From Microbacterium horticulturae (lineage in GTDB: Bacteria > Actinomycetota > Actinomycetes > Actinomycetales > Microbacteriaceae), in NCBI RefSeq assembly GCF_029094505.1, contig NZ_CP119108.1, positions 62,001-126,000 on the forward strand: 64,000 nucleotides of DNA, read 5' to 3'. A program made the translations under genes and the position numbers. Positions 48,943 through 57,402 of this stretch are shown here, piece by piece (positions within the stretch are counted from its first letter, which is position 1; the number at the start of each line of letters is the position of its first letter). The notes beneath the pieces are model-generated. The model was not told where the DNA came from. It was given only the letters and a program-made list of their open reading frames with translations, and ran no database searches.

Positions 48943-50410
48943 GTTATGTCGCAGGACATTGGTGACAGTTCTGTATCAGGACATCGGTGACATTTCGGGG
49001 GGTTTGGTGGTGACACTTCTCCTGGAATTGGTGGGTGAGTAGCAATCAGCCTGTCGATGCCCGTGTCCGTCTCGCGATCGCCCAGTGGCCAGTGGACGCC
49101 CCGCGTGGGTCGGTGACCTCGTTCTGTGCTGAGCACGGTCTTTCCCGGAAGACGTTCTACGCGATCCGTGCCCGTGCCCGGGCGGAGGGACAAGCCGCGG
49201 CGCTGGAGCCGCGGTCGCGGCGGCCGCGGTCCTCCCCGACCGCGTTTGGGGAGGACGTGAAGCAGCAGGCGCTGGGCGTGCGTGCCGCGCTGGAGGCATC
49301 GGGGCTGGACCATGGTCCGATCAGCGTGCACGACAAGATGACCGCGCTGGGCATGCACGCACCGTCCACGGCGTCGCTGGCGCGGATCTTCCGGGAGAAG
49401 GGTGCTGCCCGGCACGAGCCGAAGAAGAAGCCCCGTTCTGCGTACCGCCGGTTTGTTTATCCGGCACCGAACGCGTGCTGGCAGCTGGATGCGACCGAGT
49501 ACGTGCTCACCGGTGGCCGTACGTGCGTGATCTTCCAGCTTCAGGACGACCATTCCCGGGTCGCGGTCGCGTCCCACGTCGCCCCCGGAGAGACCAGCGA
49601 GGGCGCGTTGGCCGTGTTCAAGAAGGGCGTGGCCGCTCGCGGGGTGCCGCAGCGGCTCCTCACCGACAACGGGGTAGCGCTGAACCCGACCCGACGCGGT
49701 TGGGAAGGTCAGCTGGTGAGCTTCGCCACGTCCCTCGGGGTGGAAGCGATCACCGGGAAGCCGTACAAGCCGACCACGCAAGGCAAGAACGAACGGTTCC
49801 ATCAGACCCTGTTCCGCTGGCTGGACAAGCAGCCCATCGTCGAGTCGATTCAACAGCTCCAGGAGCAGGTCGACCGGTTCGACGTGATCTACAACACCGA
49901 ACGCCCCCATCAAGGACTGCCGGGACGGGTGACCCCGCAGCACGCATGGGATGCCACCCCTCTCGCCGAGCCACCCCGACCCAAGCCCGCGCCCGTCGAA
50001 CCGGTCGTGCCCGTCGCCCGCGCCAAGCCTGACGGCCTAGCCGGGCACCCACCACACCGTCCCAGGGCCGGCGTCATCCGGACGGGGGAGCACGGTCACA
50101 GCAACGTGATCGTCCCCGCCAACGGCGCCGTGCGCGTGCGGATGATCCTGTTCAACATCAGCAGCCGCAGGGCAGGACAGAGGATCCACGCCATCTGGGA
50201 CCCGCTCGGCGTCGTCTTCGCCGACCGCCACGGCGAAGTCATCGCCGAGCACCCCTGGCCACCCCACGGCACCCGCTACGTGAGCAGCGGCGCCCGCCGC
50301 GGACGTCCCCTCACCCAACCCACACAACACGAACCGTCACCGATGTCCTGATACATGAAGCGTCACCGATCTCCTGATACAGAACCGTCACCGATGTCCT
50401 GAGACATCAC
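48943..50410 (+). mobile_element. IS481-family insertion sequence
   Basis: About 1.47 kb with 26-base terminal inverted repeats (48943-48968 and 50385-50410, about 22 matches; core CAGGACATYGGTGAC). A 16-base direct repeat, AATCTGCGCGCCTTCT, flanks it (48927-48942 and 50411-50426) and is the probable target duplication. The GTCACCGATGTCCTGA word is iterated inside both ends (about 48976 on the left; about 50334 and 50361 on the right), as expected of multiple transposase-binding sites. One intact transposase gene. The strong flanking duplication suggests a recent insertion. Confidence 0.9.
49035..50351 (+). CDS. IS481-family DDE transposase
   Basis: 438 residues. An N-terminal helix-turn-helix (GSVTSFCAEHGLSRKTFYAIRARARAEG) precedes an RNase H-fold catalytic core with Asp152 (LDATEY), Asp211 (LLTDNG) and Glu253 (KNERFHQ), followed by NTERPHQGL. 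A C-terminal extension of about 110 residues after the rve core (from about 330) is longer than in short IS481 members. All three catalytic residues are present and the frame is open, so it is probably active. Start GTG at 49035. Confidence 0.93.
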   Translation: MSSNQPVDARVRLAIAQWPVDAPRGSVTSFCAEHGLSRKTFYAIRARARAEGQAAALEPRSRRPRSSPTAFGEDVKQQALGVRAALEASGLDHGPISVHDKMTALGMHAPSTASLARIFREKGAARHEPKKKPRSAYRRFVYPAPNACWQLDATEYVLTGGRTCVIFQLQDDHSRVAVASHVAPGETSEGALAVFKKGVAARGVPQRLLTDNGVALNPTRRGWEGQLVSFATSLGVEAITGKPYKPTTQGKNERFHQTLFRWLDKQPIVESIQQLQEQVDRFDVIYNTERPHQGLPGRVTPQHAWDATPLAEPPRPKPAPVEPVVPVARAKPDGLAGHPPHRPRAGVIRTGEHGHSNVIVPANGAVRVRMILFNISSRRAGQRIHAIWDPLGVVFADRHGEVIAEHPWPPHGTRYVSSGARRGRPLTQPTQHEPSPMS

Positions 50411-50427
50411 AATCTGCGCGCCTTCTT

Positions 50428-50481
50428 CAGTCGCCACAGATGACCGTTTTTTGTGGGGAGAACGGTAATCCGTGACGACTG
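50428..50481. repeat. hairpin repeat, copy 2 (right of the IS element)
   Basis: CAGTCGCCACAGATGACCGT ... AACGGTAATCCGTGACGACT, same orientation and loop as copy 1. With the IS and one copy of its target duplication removed, the two hairpins would lie about 20 bases apart, like the pair at 57187-57313. Confidence 0.85.
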
Positions 50482-50757
50482 AGCTCACGCGGTGAGGTGT
50501 GTATCTCAGGACATCGGTGACACTCGATGTGGCAGGAGAGGACGTCCCGCCCAGGACGCCCAGGACGCCGAGGGCGGTCTGATGCCCGCTCCCCGGTCTC
50601 GACTTGCGGCCGCGCGGCCGCGCCCGCCCTGTTCAGCAGTCGCCTTCTGCGGGCCCGTAGGAGTCTTGGCTGCAGAAGCGGACTGCTGAACGACGGGCGC
50701 CGACCCGCTGCGTGCCGCGGTGCCGCCGCCCGAGACATACCGCGCCGACGGTCTCGC
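50482..50757. other. gap right of the IS: solo IS end and a hairpin
   Basis: A lone IS terminus, ATCTCAGGACATCGGTGAC (about 50503-50521), lies in the same orientation as the left end of the intact element with no transposase behind it, a likely remnant of an earlier copy. Further on, 20-base arms 50631-50650 and 50672-50691 (core GTTCAGCAGTC, 18 matches) form a hairpin with a 21-base loop that may terminate the convergent gene. No coding frame convinces me here. Confidence 0.55.
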
Positions 50758-51603
50758 TCAGTCGGGGTCGGAAGGGTCGATGGGAGCGTGATGGTCCCAG
50801 GCCTCGACGCCGTGGCGCCAGTAACCACTGACCGAGAACTGCTCGCGCGGCAGCTCGAGTGTGTGGCGCAGATGGCGGCGCAGAGGGACGAGGGCGGATG
50901 CCTCGCCCGCGGCGAACACGTAGGTTTCGGCATCCACACCCACCGTGGTGAGCGCTGCCACGAGGTCGTCTCCCGCGGCGTGCAAACCGACCGGTCGGTT
51001 TGAGAAGCCGGAGAGGTAGGCGCGGGCGGCGTCCAGTGACGTCGAGGTGATGACCTCGACCGCGGTCGTCGCCGGGACGTCGGCGACCCAGCGACCCGCG
51101 GAGGGCAGCGAGGTTCCGTCGACGATCAGCACGACGCGTGGCGCGTTCTGCGTCGCCTGGCGCGAGCCGCGGGGGCCCACGAGCACGAGCGTGTCGCCCA
51201 CCTGGGCCTTCGCGCCGAACTGCGCCGCGGGGCCGGGGCTGTCATGTCGCAGGATGTCGAGGTCGACCACGCGGCGTCCGTCTTCGTCGCGCACGTTCAG
51301 CGGCGTGAAGTCGCGGCCGAACGAGGCGCGGTCGGGGCGCACGATGCCGTCGCCGCCCTCGGCGGCCACCGGCGCGACGAGCTCGCCCGTCGTCGGGTCG
51401 GGGAAGAACGTCCGCACGTGGTCGCTGGGACCGGCATCGGGGAAGTCGCCGAAGTCGGGGCCGGTGAGTGTCACGCGCACGTACTCGTCGGTCGGACGCG
51501 AGACGGCGACGACGGTCGCCTCGCGGGCGGTGAAGCGGTTGCGTCCCCCGGCGCGGAAGAACAGCCCCTGCTCGGGGGGCGTGGTGGTTGCGGCATCCGT
51601 CAT
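50758..51603 (-). CDS. siderophore-interacting protein (ViuB/SIP type ferric reductase)
   Basis: 281 residues. Two domains: an N-terminal FAD-binding barrel (about 20-145: VAVSRPTDEYVRVTLTGPDFGDFP...FFPD, VRDEDGRRVVDLDILRHDSPGPAAQFGAKAQVGDTLVLVGPRG) and a C-terminal NAD(P)H-binding SIP domain ending YVFAAGEASALVPLRRHLRHTLELPREQFSVSGYWRHGVEAWDHH. It would release iron from ferric siderophores by reduction in the cytoplasm. No siderophore transporter is adjacent. ATG at 51603. Confidence 0.93.
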   Translation of the reverse strand: MTDAATTTPPEQGLFFRAGGRNRFTAREATVVAVSRPTDEYVRVTLTGPDFGDFPDAGPSDHVRTFFPDPTTGELVAPVAAEGGDGIVRPDRASFGRDFTPLNVRDEDGRRVVDLDILRHDSPGPAAQFGAKAQVGDTLVLVGPRGSRQATQNAPRVVLIVDGTSLPSAGRWVADVPATTAVEVITSTSLDAARAYLSGFSNRPVGLHAAGDDLVAALTTVGVDAETYVFAAGEASALVPLRRHLRHTLELPREQFSVSGYWRHGVEAWDHHAPIDPSDPD

Positions 51604-51915
51604 CGAATCCTCCTCGGCGTGCAGTGCGTCGGGTGCGCGGCGGGCGCGCACGACGTGCAACCCGTCAAGCCAATCATGGTTCCTGCGCTGCCGGCCCCGC
51701 GCCGGCCCTACGCGAGCGCACGCTTGTGCACGCCCGGACCGCCTTTTGGCGTGCAGAGACGTGATCTCGCGAGGGGAGGGAAGCGGATCAACCCTGGCCC
51801 GCGCGCTCAACGCCGCCCCGCCCGGGCTCGCAGCCCCACCCCAGGCCCCCGCCCGCCCGGGCTCGCAGCCCCGCCCGGGCTCCCGGCCCGCCCGGGCTCG
51901 CCGCCCCGCCCCGCT
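51604..51915. repeat. gap with a hairpin and GC-rich tandem repeats
   Basis: 24-base arms 51711-51734 and 51748-51771 (about 19 matches; CGCTTGTGCACGCC in the left arm) form a hairpin sharing that word with the hairpin at 37664-37724. From about 51826 to 51912 the decamer GCCCGGGCTC recurs four times in a C-rich degenerate tandem array just beyond the end of the polymerase gene. No gene is visible. Confidence 0.6.
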
Positions 51916-54435
51916 TCAGCGAGCGCGAACCGTGCGCACCGGCGCGGTCATCGGTGCAGAGCGGCCCGAGGCGATGAGTGCATCGAGCTCAGCGCGCACC
52001 TCGGCGGTGTAGGTCGGCGCGTCGAGCGTACTGGTCTCGACCTCGCCGTCGAGGTACGCGAGCATACCGTCGCGCAGCGCGGCGTCGGTCTGTTCCACGA
52101 CATGGATGGTGTCGCCCGGCAACGCATCGCGCACCGACCCGAACGCCGTCGAGACGATCGGCAGGCGGCACAGCGCCGCCTCGAGCAGCACCATCGGCTG
52201 GCCCTCGTAGCGGCTGGAGAGCACGAAGCAGTCGGCCGCCGCCATGATCGCGAACGGGTTGCGCCGCAACCCCGCGAGGAACGCGGCATGCTCGAGCCCG
52301 GCATCCCGGATCTGACTTTCGAGGTCGCCGGCCAGTGGTCCGCCGCCGACGATGACCAGCCGCGCCTCGGGGTGCAGCGCGTGCACCTCGGCGAACGCGC
52401 GGATGAGGCGTGCGTGGTTCTTCTCCGTCGACAGACGCCCCACCGACACGAACCAGCGGGTCTCATGATCGGGATGCCGCAGTTCGGTCATCCACTCGGG
52501 TTCGGCCTCGTTCTCGGCCAGCAGTTCTTCGAGCGGCTCGGCCATTCCGGTGACCACGCGCTCGACGTCGGGCAGATTGCGCACGGTCGTGAAGCGGTCG
52601 GCGGCGGCGTACTCGGCCAGCGCGCCGCGGTTGAGCTCGGTCAGCCGCGGCGAGACCGACACGAGGTGGTCGAAGGCGCCGTACTGGCTGAAGACGAGCT
52701 GCAGCTTGTGGCGCAGCGGCTGACGGCCGCCGACCGTGCGCTGTTGGTCGGACGCCATCTCGTTGTGCAGCCAGATCGCGCGCGGCGCGTACGGCGAGTG
52801 CAGCAGCAGGTTCGTCCAGATGGGGCTGTAGCCGCTGAAGTCGGCGACCCAGTCGAACGTCGCCGATCCGAAGACGCGGGCCCATTCGGCGTCCCACAGC
52901 TGGGCGTGCCAGCGCTCGTCGCGGGGGGCGGGGGGCAAGCCGCGACGGTCGCGGGTGTGGCGGCGCAGCTGCAGGGCCTTCGAGCCGTTCATGCCCCCGA
53001 TGCGCATCACCTGGCGCACCGCCGGATGGATGAGCGCCTGGTTCGCCAGCGTGTCGGATGCGCGGAACTTGGCCATGAGCGCGGTGACGTCGTACTTGTC
53101 GTGGTCGATGGCCGCGAGCAGGTTGAGGATCGAACTGGTGATGCCGTTCGAATGCATGCCGCCCAGGTAGAAGAGAAGGCGGATGCGCCCGTCATTGACC
53201 GCCGGTCGCACGCGCCGCCCGGTCGTGCGACCGCGGAACACGATGTCGACCACGCGCCGGGTGGCGTCGCCGTCCTCCCAGGGGGTGAAGCGCTCGGCCC
53301 ACGGCGCATAGCGCTCGTGCTGGCGGCCCTCGAGCAGCTCGGCGACCAGGCTGCCGGCTTCGAACGGGTCGCTGGTCGATGGTCCCGGCAGTTCGTCGAG
53401 GGGCAGGTAGGTGCCGCGGTCGGCGGAGTAGTCGTCGGCGTCGGGCGTGAAGAACACGATGGGTCGGCCGGTCGCCAGGTAGTCGAAGAAGATCGATGAG
53501 TAGTCGGTGACGAGCGCCGATGCTGCGCCCAGCAGCACATTGGTCGGGATCGCGTTGGGAAGAAGGATGCTGCGCAGCTCGGGCCGGCCGGAAGCCGCCA
53601 CATGCACGACCTGGTGCGTCTTCAGCAGCACCACATGGTCTTCGCCGACCCGTGACTGCAGCGCGCTGACCTGTACGGCCAGCGCGTCGAGGTCGTCGTC
53701 GGGGTGGCTGAACGAGGTGCCGCGCCAGGTCGGAGCGAACAGCACGATCTTGCGTCCGTTCAGCGCGATGCCGTGCTGCGCGAGCTCGCTGCGCACGTCG
53801 GCCTCCTGCGCAGGGGTGAGCCGTTGGCGGTCGATGCGGGGGTAGCCCTCTTCGATGATCTGACCCTGGTACACGTTGCGCAGCCGGTAGGCGTTCTCGT
53901 ACATCGTCTCGGCCATGAACGGGTTCGCTGCCAGCACGAAGTCAGCCGAGAGCAGGTTGCGCAGCGTGTTGGCCGACTCGACGGCGCCGTTCGGCATGTC
54001 GAAGCCCATGAGCTTGAGCGGTGTGCCGTGCCAGGTGTTCAGGTACACCTGGCCGGGACGCTTGCCGAAGGCCGGCGGGAACGTCGCGTTGTTGATGAGG
54101 TAGCCGGCGGTCGAGAGCACGCGCCAGTAGTCGAACGAACTGCGCCGCACGAACGACACCCGCGGGTGCGCGGCGAACTCGGCCTCGAATCGGGCGATGG
54201 CCGCCTCATCGTCCAGTGCCCACACATGCCAGAGGTGGTCGAAGTCGGGGCGGCCCAGCAGGTGGCGGAAGATCGCCTCCGGATTGCACAGCATGCCGTT
54301 GCCGGCGAACGACTCGTAGAGCACGGTGTCGGCCTGCACCGGCTTCGACCGCGCGTAGGCGATGCGCTCGGCCTGCGCGGCCTTCTCGGCACGCGAGACG
54401 TAGCGGTTCAGTCGTTTCGGCAGGCGCGGTCTCAC
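51916..54435 (-). CDS. teichoic-acid-type polymerase: CDP-glycerol transferase domain fused to a GT4 glycosyltransferase
   Basis: 839 residues in two enzyme domains. Residues about 30-420 form a TagF-like CDP-glycerol:polyglycerophosphate transferase (NTWHGTPLKLMGFD, LFAPTWRG, TDYSSIFFDYLATGRPIVFF). Residues about 430-830 form a GT-B glycosyltransferase of family 4 (LLFYLGGMHSNGITSSIL, VSVGRLSTEKNHARLIRAF, RYEGQPMVLLEAALCRLPIVST). The fusion suggests one protein that both extends a polyol-phosphate chain and adds sugar to it, or starts the linkage. No membrane helix; peripheral attachment to the inner membrane is likely. No other wall-polymer gene is adjacent. Confidence 0.9.
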   Translation of the reverse strand: MRPRLPKRLNRYVSRAEKAAQAERIAYARSKPVQADTVLYESFAGNGMLCNPEAIFRHLLGRPDFDHLWHVWALDDEAAIARFEAEFAAHPRVSFVRRSSFDYWRVLSTAGYLINNATFPPAFGKRPGQVYLNTWHGTPLKLMGFDMPNGAVESANTLRNLLSADFVLAANPFMAETMYENAYRLRNVYQGQIIEEGYPRIDRQRLTPAQEADVRSELAQHGIALNGRKIVLFAPTWRGTSFSHPDDDLDALAVQVSALQSRVGEDHVVLLKTHQVVHVAASGRPELRSILLPNAIPTNVLLGAASALVTDYSSIFFDYLATGRPIVFFTPDADDYSADRGTYLPLDELPGPSTSDPFEAGSLVAELLEGRQHERYAPWAERFTPWEDGDATRRVVDIVFRGRTTGRRVRPAVNDGRIRLLFYLGGMHSNGITSSILNLLAAIDHDKYDVTALMAKFRASDTLANQALIHPAVRQVMRIGGMNGSKALQLRRHTRDRRGLPPAPRDERWHAQLWDAEWARVFGSATFDWVADFSGYSPIWTNLLLHSPYAPRAIWLHNEMASDQQRTVGGRQPLRHKLQLVFSQYGAFDHLVSVSPRLTELNRGALAEYAAADRFTTVRNLPDVERVVTGMAEPLEELLAENEAEPEWMTELRHPDHETRWFVSVGRLSTEKNHARLIRAFAEVHALHPEARLVIVGGGPLAGDLESQIRDAGLEHAAFLAGLRRNPFAIMAAADCFVLSSRYEGQPMVLLEAALCRLPIVSTAFGSVRDALPGDTIHVVEQTDAALRDGMLAYLDGEVETSTLDAPTYTAEVRAELDALIASGRSAPMTAPVRTVRAR

Positions 54436-54572
54436 GACAACCGAGCGTAGACCGCCCTCCTTGTGAACCGCCTTGGGGTGTTACCTGGTTGTGATGTGAG
54501 GGATGGATGCCGCGGCGCGGCGATGGCGAGAGACCAGGTGCGCGTGCGGGGCGGCGGGCATACCCTGACCTC

Positions 54573-55439
54573 ATGCACGCGGGACTCCACTTCTGGAATT
54601 ACACGATGCCGCAGGCTGCGGCATCCATCCCCACGACGATCGCCGAGGTCGCCCGTACAGCCGAGGAGGGCGGCGTCGATCAGTTCACGGTGATGGACCA
54701 TTGGTTCCAGATGGAACAGGCGGGAGATCCGGCAGAACCCATGCTCGAGGCGTTCTCGACGCTCGCGTTCGTGGCCGCGCAGACGAGCCGGATGCGGCTT
54801 GCGCCGCTGGTGGCGGGCGTGACGTACCGGCATCCCGCGCTCCTGGCCAAGACCGTGACGACGCTCGATGTGCTCAGCGCCGGCCGGGCGGCACTCGGCA
54901 TCGGCGCGGCCTGGTACGAGCGCGAGCACCATGCGCTGGGGGTGCCGTATCCGGCGCTGGCCGAGCGCTTCGAACGGCTTGAAGAAGCGGTGCAGATCGC
55001 ACTGCAGATGTTCGGCGACGACAACGGACCCTACGAGGGCCGCCACTACTCGCCGGCCGAGACACTGAACTCGCCTGCGGCGGTCTCGGCGCCGCATCCG
55101 CCGATCATGATCGGCGGCAAGGGCGAGCGCAAGACCCTGCGCCTCGCCGCACAGTACGCGCAGATAGTGAATCTCACCTCGGCCGACCCCGACGAGGTCG
55201 CGCATCTGCTCGACGTGCTGCGCGGGCACTGTGACGCCGTCGGCACCGACTACGACGCGATCGAGAAGCAGATCATGGGGAGCAGGCTGAACTCCGACGA
55301 CGCCGCGTTCTGGCCGACGATGCAGCGCTTCGCGGACCTCGGCGTCGACCTGGTCGTGTTCGGCGTGCGCCCGAACGCGCAGCAGGCCGCGGTCGACGCG
55401 CTGGTCGAGGGCGTGGTGCCGCGACTGAAGGAGCTGTAG
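54573..55439 (+). CDS. F420-type LLM oxidoreductase
   Basis: 288 residues of the luciferase-like monooxygenase family, the F420-dependent group: HAGLHFWNYTMPQAAASIPTTIAEVARTAEEGGVDQFTVMDHWFQM at the N-terminus, RMRLAPLVAGVTYRHPALLAKTVTTLDVLSAGRAALGIGAAWYEREHHALG in the centre. Use of F420 rather than FMN is inferred from subfamily resemblance. The ATG at 54573 is preferred; a TACCCT box just upstream would give a leaderless message. Ends 3 bases before the purD stop. Confidence 0.9.
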   Translation: MHAGLHFWNYTMPQAAASIPTTIAEVARTAEEGGVDQFTVMDHWFQMEQAGDPAEPMLEAFSTLAFVAAQTSRMRLAPLVAGVTYRHPALLAKTVTTLDVLSAGRAALGIGAAWYEREHHALGVPYPALAERFERLEEAVQIALQMFGDDNGPYEGRHYSPAETLNSPAAVSAPHPPIMIGGKGERKTLRLAAQYAQIVNLTSADPDEVAHLLDVLRGHCDAVGTDYDAIEKQIMGSRLNSDDAAFWPTMQRFADLGVDLVVFGVRPNAQQAAVDALVEGVVPRLKEL

Positions 55440-55442
55440 GCC

Positions 55443-56714
55443 TCAGTCCTCGATGACGCGTGCGGCGATGTCGGTGCGGTACTGGCCGCCCTCCAGGCCG
55501 ATCTTCGCGATGGCCTCGTAGACGCGCTCGGTCGACTCGGCGAACGTCGTGCCCAGGGCCACGACGTTGAGCACGCGGCCGCCGGTGGCGACCAGGCCGG
55601 CGTCGGTGCGTCCGGTCGCGGCGTGCGCGACGTGCACGCCGTCGACGGCGGCTGCGGCATCCAGCCCCGAAAGCACCCGCCCGGTGATCGGCTTCGCCGG
55701 GTACCCCTCGCTGGCGAGTACCACCGTGACGGCGGTCGCCTCGGCGAAGGCCGGCTTGGGGTGGTCTTCGAGGTGGCCGGATGCCGCGGCCAGCAGCAGC
55801 TCGGACAAGGGATCGACGAGCCGCGGCAGCACGACCTGGGTCTCGGGGTCGCCGAACCGTGCGTTGAACTCGATGACCTTCACACCTTGCTCGGTGAGGA
55901 TGAGTCCGGCGTAGAGCAGGCCGATGAACGGCGTGCCTTCGGCGTCGAGGTGGCGGATGACCGGCTCGGCGATCGTCTCGGTGACGTGGTCGACGAACGC
56001 GTCCTCTCCGCCGAAGCGCTCCAGCAGCCAGGGGAGGGGCGAGTAGGCGCCCATGCCGCCGGTGTTCGGGCCTTCATCACCGTCGAGCAGACGCTTGTAG
56101 TCCTGCGCGGGGCTCAGCGGCAGCACATGGTCGCCGTCGCAGAGGAAGAAGAGCGACACTTCGGGTCCGGCGAGGTGTTCCTCGATGAGCACGGGGGCGT
56201 CGGCAAGGTACTGCTCGGCATGCGCGAGCGCGGCATCGCGGTCTTCGGTGACGATGACGCCCTTGCCGGCGGCCAGGCCATCGGCTTTGACCACGTAGGG
56301 GGCGCCGAAGTCGTCGAGGGCGGCGGCGACGTCGCTCGGGGTGCGCACATGCACGGCGCGGCCGGTGGGCACACCTGCGGCATCCATCACCCGCTTCGCG
56401 AACGCCTTCGAGCCCTCGAGCTGCGCGGCCGCCTTGCCGGGGCCGAACACCGGGATGCCGCGCTCGCGCAGTGCGTCGGCGACTCCCGCGACCAGGGGAG
56501 CCTCAGGGCCCACGACGACGAGGTCGATGTGCTCGTCGTTCGCGTACGTGGTGACGGCCCCCGGGTCGTTCGCGTCGAGCGCGACGACGACCGCGTCCTG
56601 CGCGATGCCCGCGTTGCCGGGCGCGGCGAAGATCTCGTGCGGCGTGCTCTCCTCGCGCAGAGCGAGGATGATGGCGTGCTCACGGGCGCCCGCACCCAGG
56701 ACCAGGATTCTCAC
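55443..56714 (-). CDS. purD: phosphoribosylamine-glycine ligase PurD
   Basis: 423 residues. Second step of purine synthesis (GAR synthetase). Features: MRILVLGAGAREHAI, the ATP-grasp core ending EEHLAGPEVSLFFLCDGD, the diagnostic GPNTGGMGAYSP and FNARFGDPETQVVLPRL. Four copies of GGATGCCGC/GCGGCATCC lie inside the gene, the densest of any gene here. Monocistronic on the minus strand. Confidence 0.97.
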   Translation of the reverse strand: MRILVLGAGAREHAIILALREESTPHEIFAAPGNAGIAQDAVVVALDANDPGAVTTYANDEHIDLVVVGPEAPLVAGVADALRERGIPVFGPGKAAAQLEGSKAFAKRVMDAAGVPTGRAVHVRTPSDVAAALDDFGAPYVVKADGLAAGKGVIVTEDRDAALAHAEQYLADAPVLIEEHLAGPEVSLFFLCDGDHVLPLSPAQDYKRLLDGDEGPNTGGMGAYSPLPWLLERFGGEDAFVDHVTETIAEPVIRHLDAEGTPFIGLLYAGLILTEQGVKVIEFNARFGDPETQVVLPRLVDPLSELLLAAASGHLEDHPKPAFAEATAVTVVLASEGYPAKPITGRVLSGLDAAAAVDGVHVAHAATGRTDAGLVATGGRVLNVVALGTTFAESTERVYEAIAKIGLEGGQYRTDIAARVIED

Positions 56715-56784
56715 GCTGCCAGCCTAACGGCGTGATCCGTTCGGATACTGCCGCTTGGCGTGCCGCGCGGGGTAGCGTGGCCGC

Positions 56785-57138
56785 ATGGCCCGCAAGATCT
56801 CCACGGAGGATGGCAGAGCCGCGTTGGCCGGGGTCCGCAGCGGCGACCCCGAACGCACCGACCTGGCCACCTCGGTCCGCTATCTGCTGCAGCTGCTCGG
56901 CGAGAAGGCGCCGGGGCACACGGTCGAGGTGCGCGTGCCGCCGTTCGGCGCCGTGCAGATCATCGAGGGGCCACGGCACACCCGCGGCACGCCGCCGAAT
57001 GTCGTCGAGACCGACCCGATGACCTGGATCTCGCTCGCCCTCGGCACCCAGCAGTGGCAAGAAGCCGAGGCATCCGGCCGCATCCTGGCCTCCGGCGTGC
57101 GTGCCGACATCTCCGACCTGCTGCCGCTGCGCCCCTGA
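56785..57138 (+). CDS. sterol-carrier-like protein (SCP_3 family)
   Basis: 117 residues, matching the bacterial SCP orthologue family of actinobacteria: LATSVRYLLQLLGEKAPGHTVEVRVPPFGAVQIIEGPRHTRGTPPNVVETDPMTWISLALGTQQWQEAEASGRILASGVRADISDLLPL. The fold has a hydrophobic tunnel; ligand unknown. In many actinobacteria this gene lies next to purD and purF, as here, but no purine role is proven. Confidence 0.9.
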   Translation: MARKISTEDGRAALAGVRSGDPERTDLATSVRYLLQLLGEKAPGHTVEVRVPPFGAVQIIEGPRHTRGTPPNVVETDPMTWISLALGTQQWQEAEASGRILASGVRADISDLLPLRP

Positions 57139-57186
57139 GCGCGCTCGCGTGCCGAGCGCGGTAGGCGGGCATGCGGCGCCGTCGAT

Positions 57187-57313
57187 TTTCAGTCGTCACG
57201 GATTACCGTTTTCGCGCGCCGAAGTGGTCATCTGCGACGACTGAAATTCCGCTCGATTTTGGGTCGTCACGGATTGCCGCTTTCTGGCGCGGGAATGGTC
57301 ATCTGTGACGACG
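57187..57313. repeat. tandem pair of hairpin repeats, copies 3 and 4
   Basis: Copy 3 (57187-57246): arms TTTCAGTCGTCACGGATTAC... and GTCATCTGCGACGACTGAAA. Copy 4 (57262-57313): GGTCGTCACGGATTGCC... and GGTCATCTGTGACGACGG. A ~15-base spacer separates them. In each hairpin one arm carries the GGATTRCC-type centre and the other the AGATGACC-type, so the arms are conserved as different sequences. Orientation is opposite to copies 1 and 2. Confidence 0.85.
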
Positions 57314-57318
57314 GAAGG

Positions 57319-57367
57319 ATGGATGCCGCGGGCCGGCCGCCGTGCGATCAAGACCCGCGGCATCCCG
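57319..57367. terminator. GGATGCCGC inverted pair
   Basis: GGATGCCGCGGG (57321-57332) faces CCCGCGGCATCC (57354-57365), 12 complementary bases with a 21-base loop. It directly follows hairpin copies 3/4 and precedes the next plus-strand gene by about 40 bases. Probably terminates the SCP_3 transcript. Confidence 0.65.
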
Positions 57368-57402
57368 ATCCCGCTCACAACCAGCGGTGCGACAATGGAG
57401 GC

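Noticed and set aside
48872-50481. Composite transposon or integrated island bounded by the 52-base direct repeats
   Set aside because: Only a single IS with its own 26-base ends and 16-base duplication lies between them. The outer repeats also exist as a pair elsewhere, so they are pre-existing hairpins rather than element ends.
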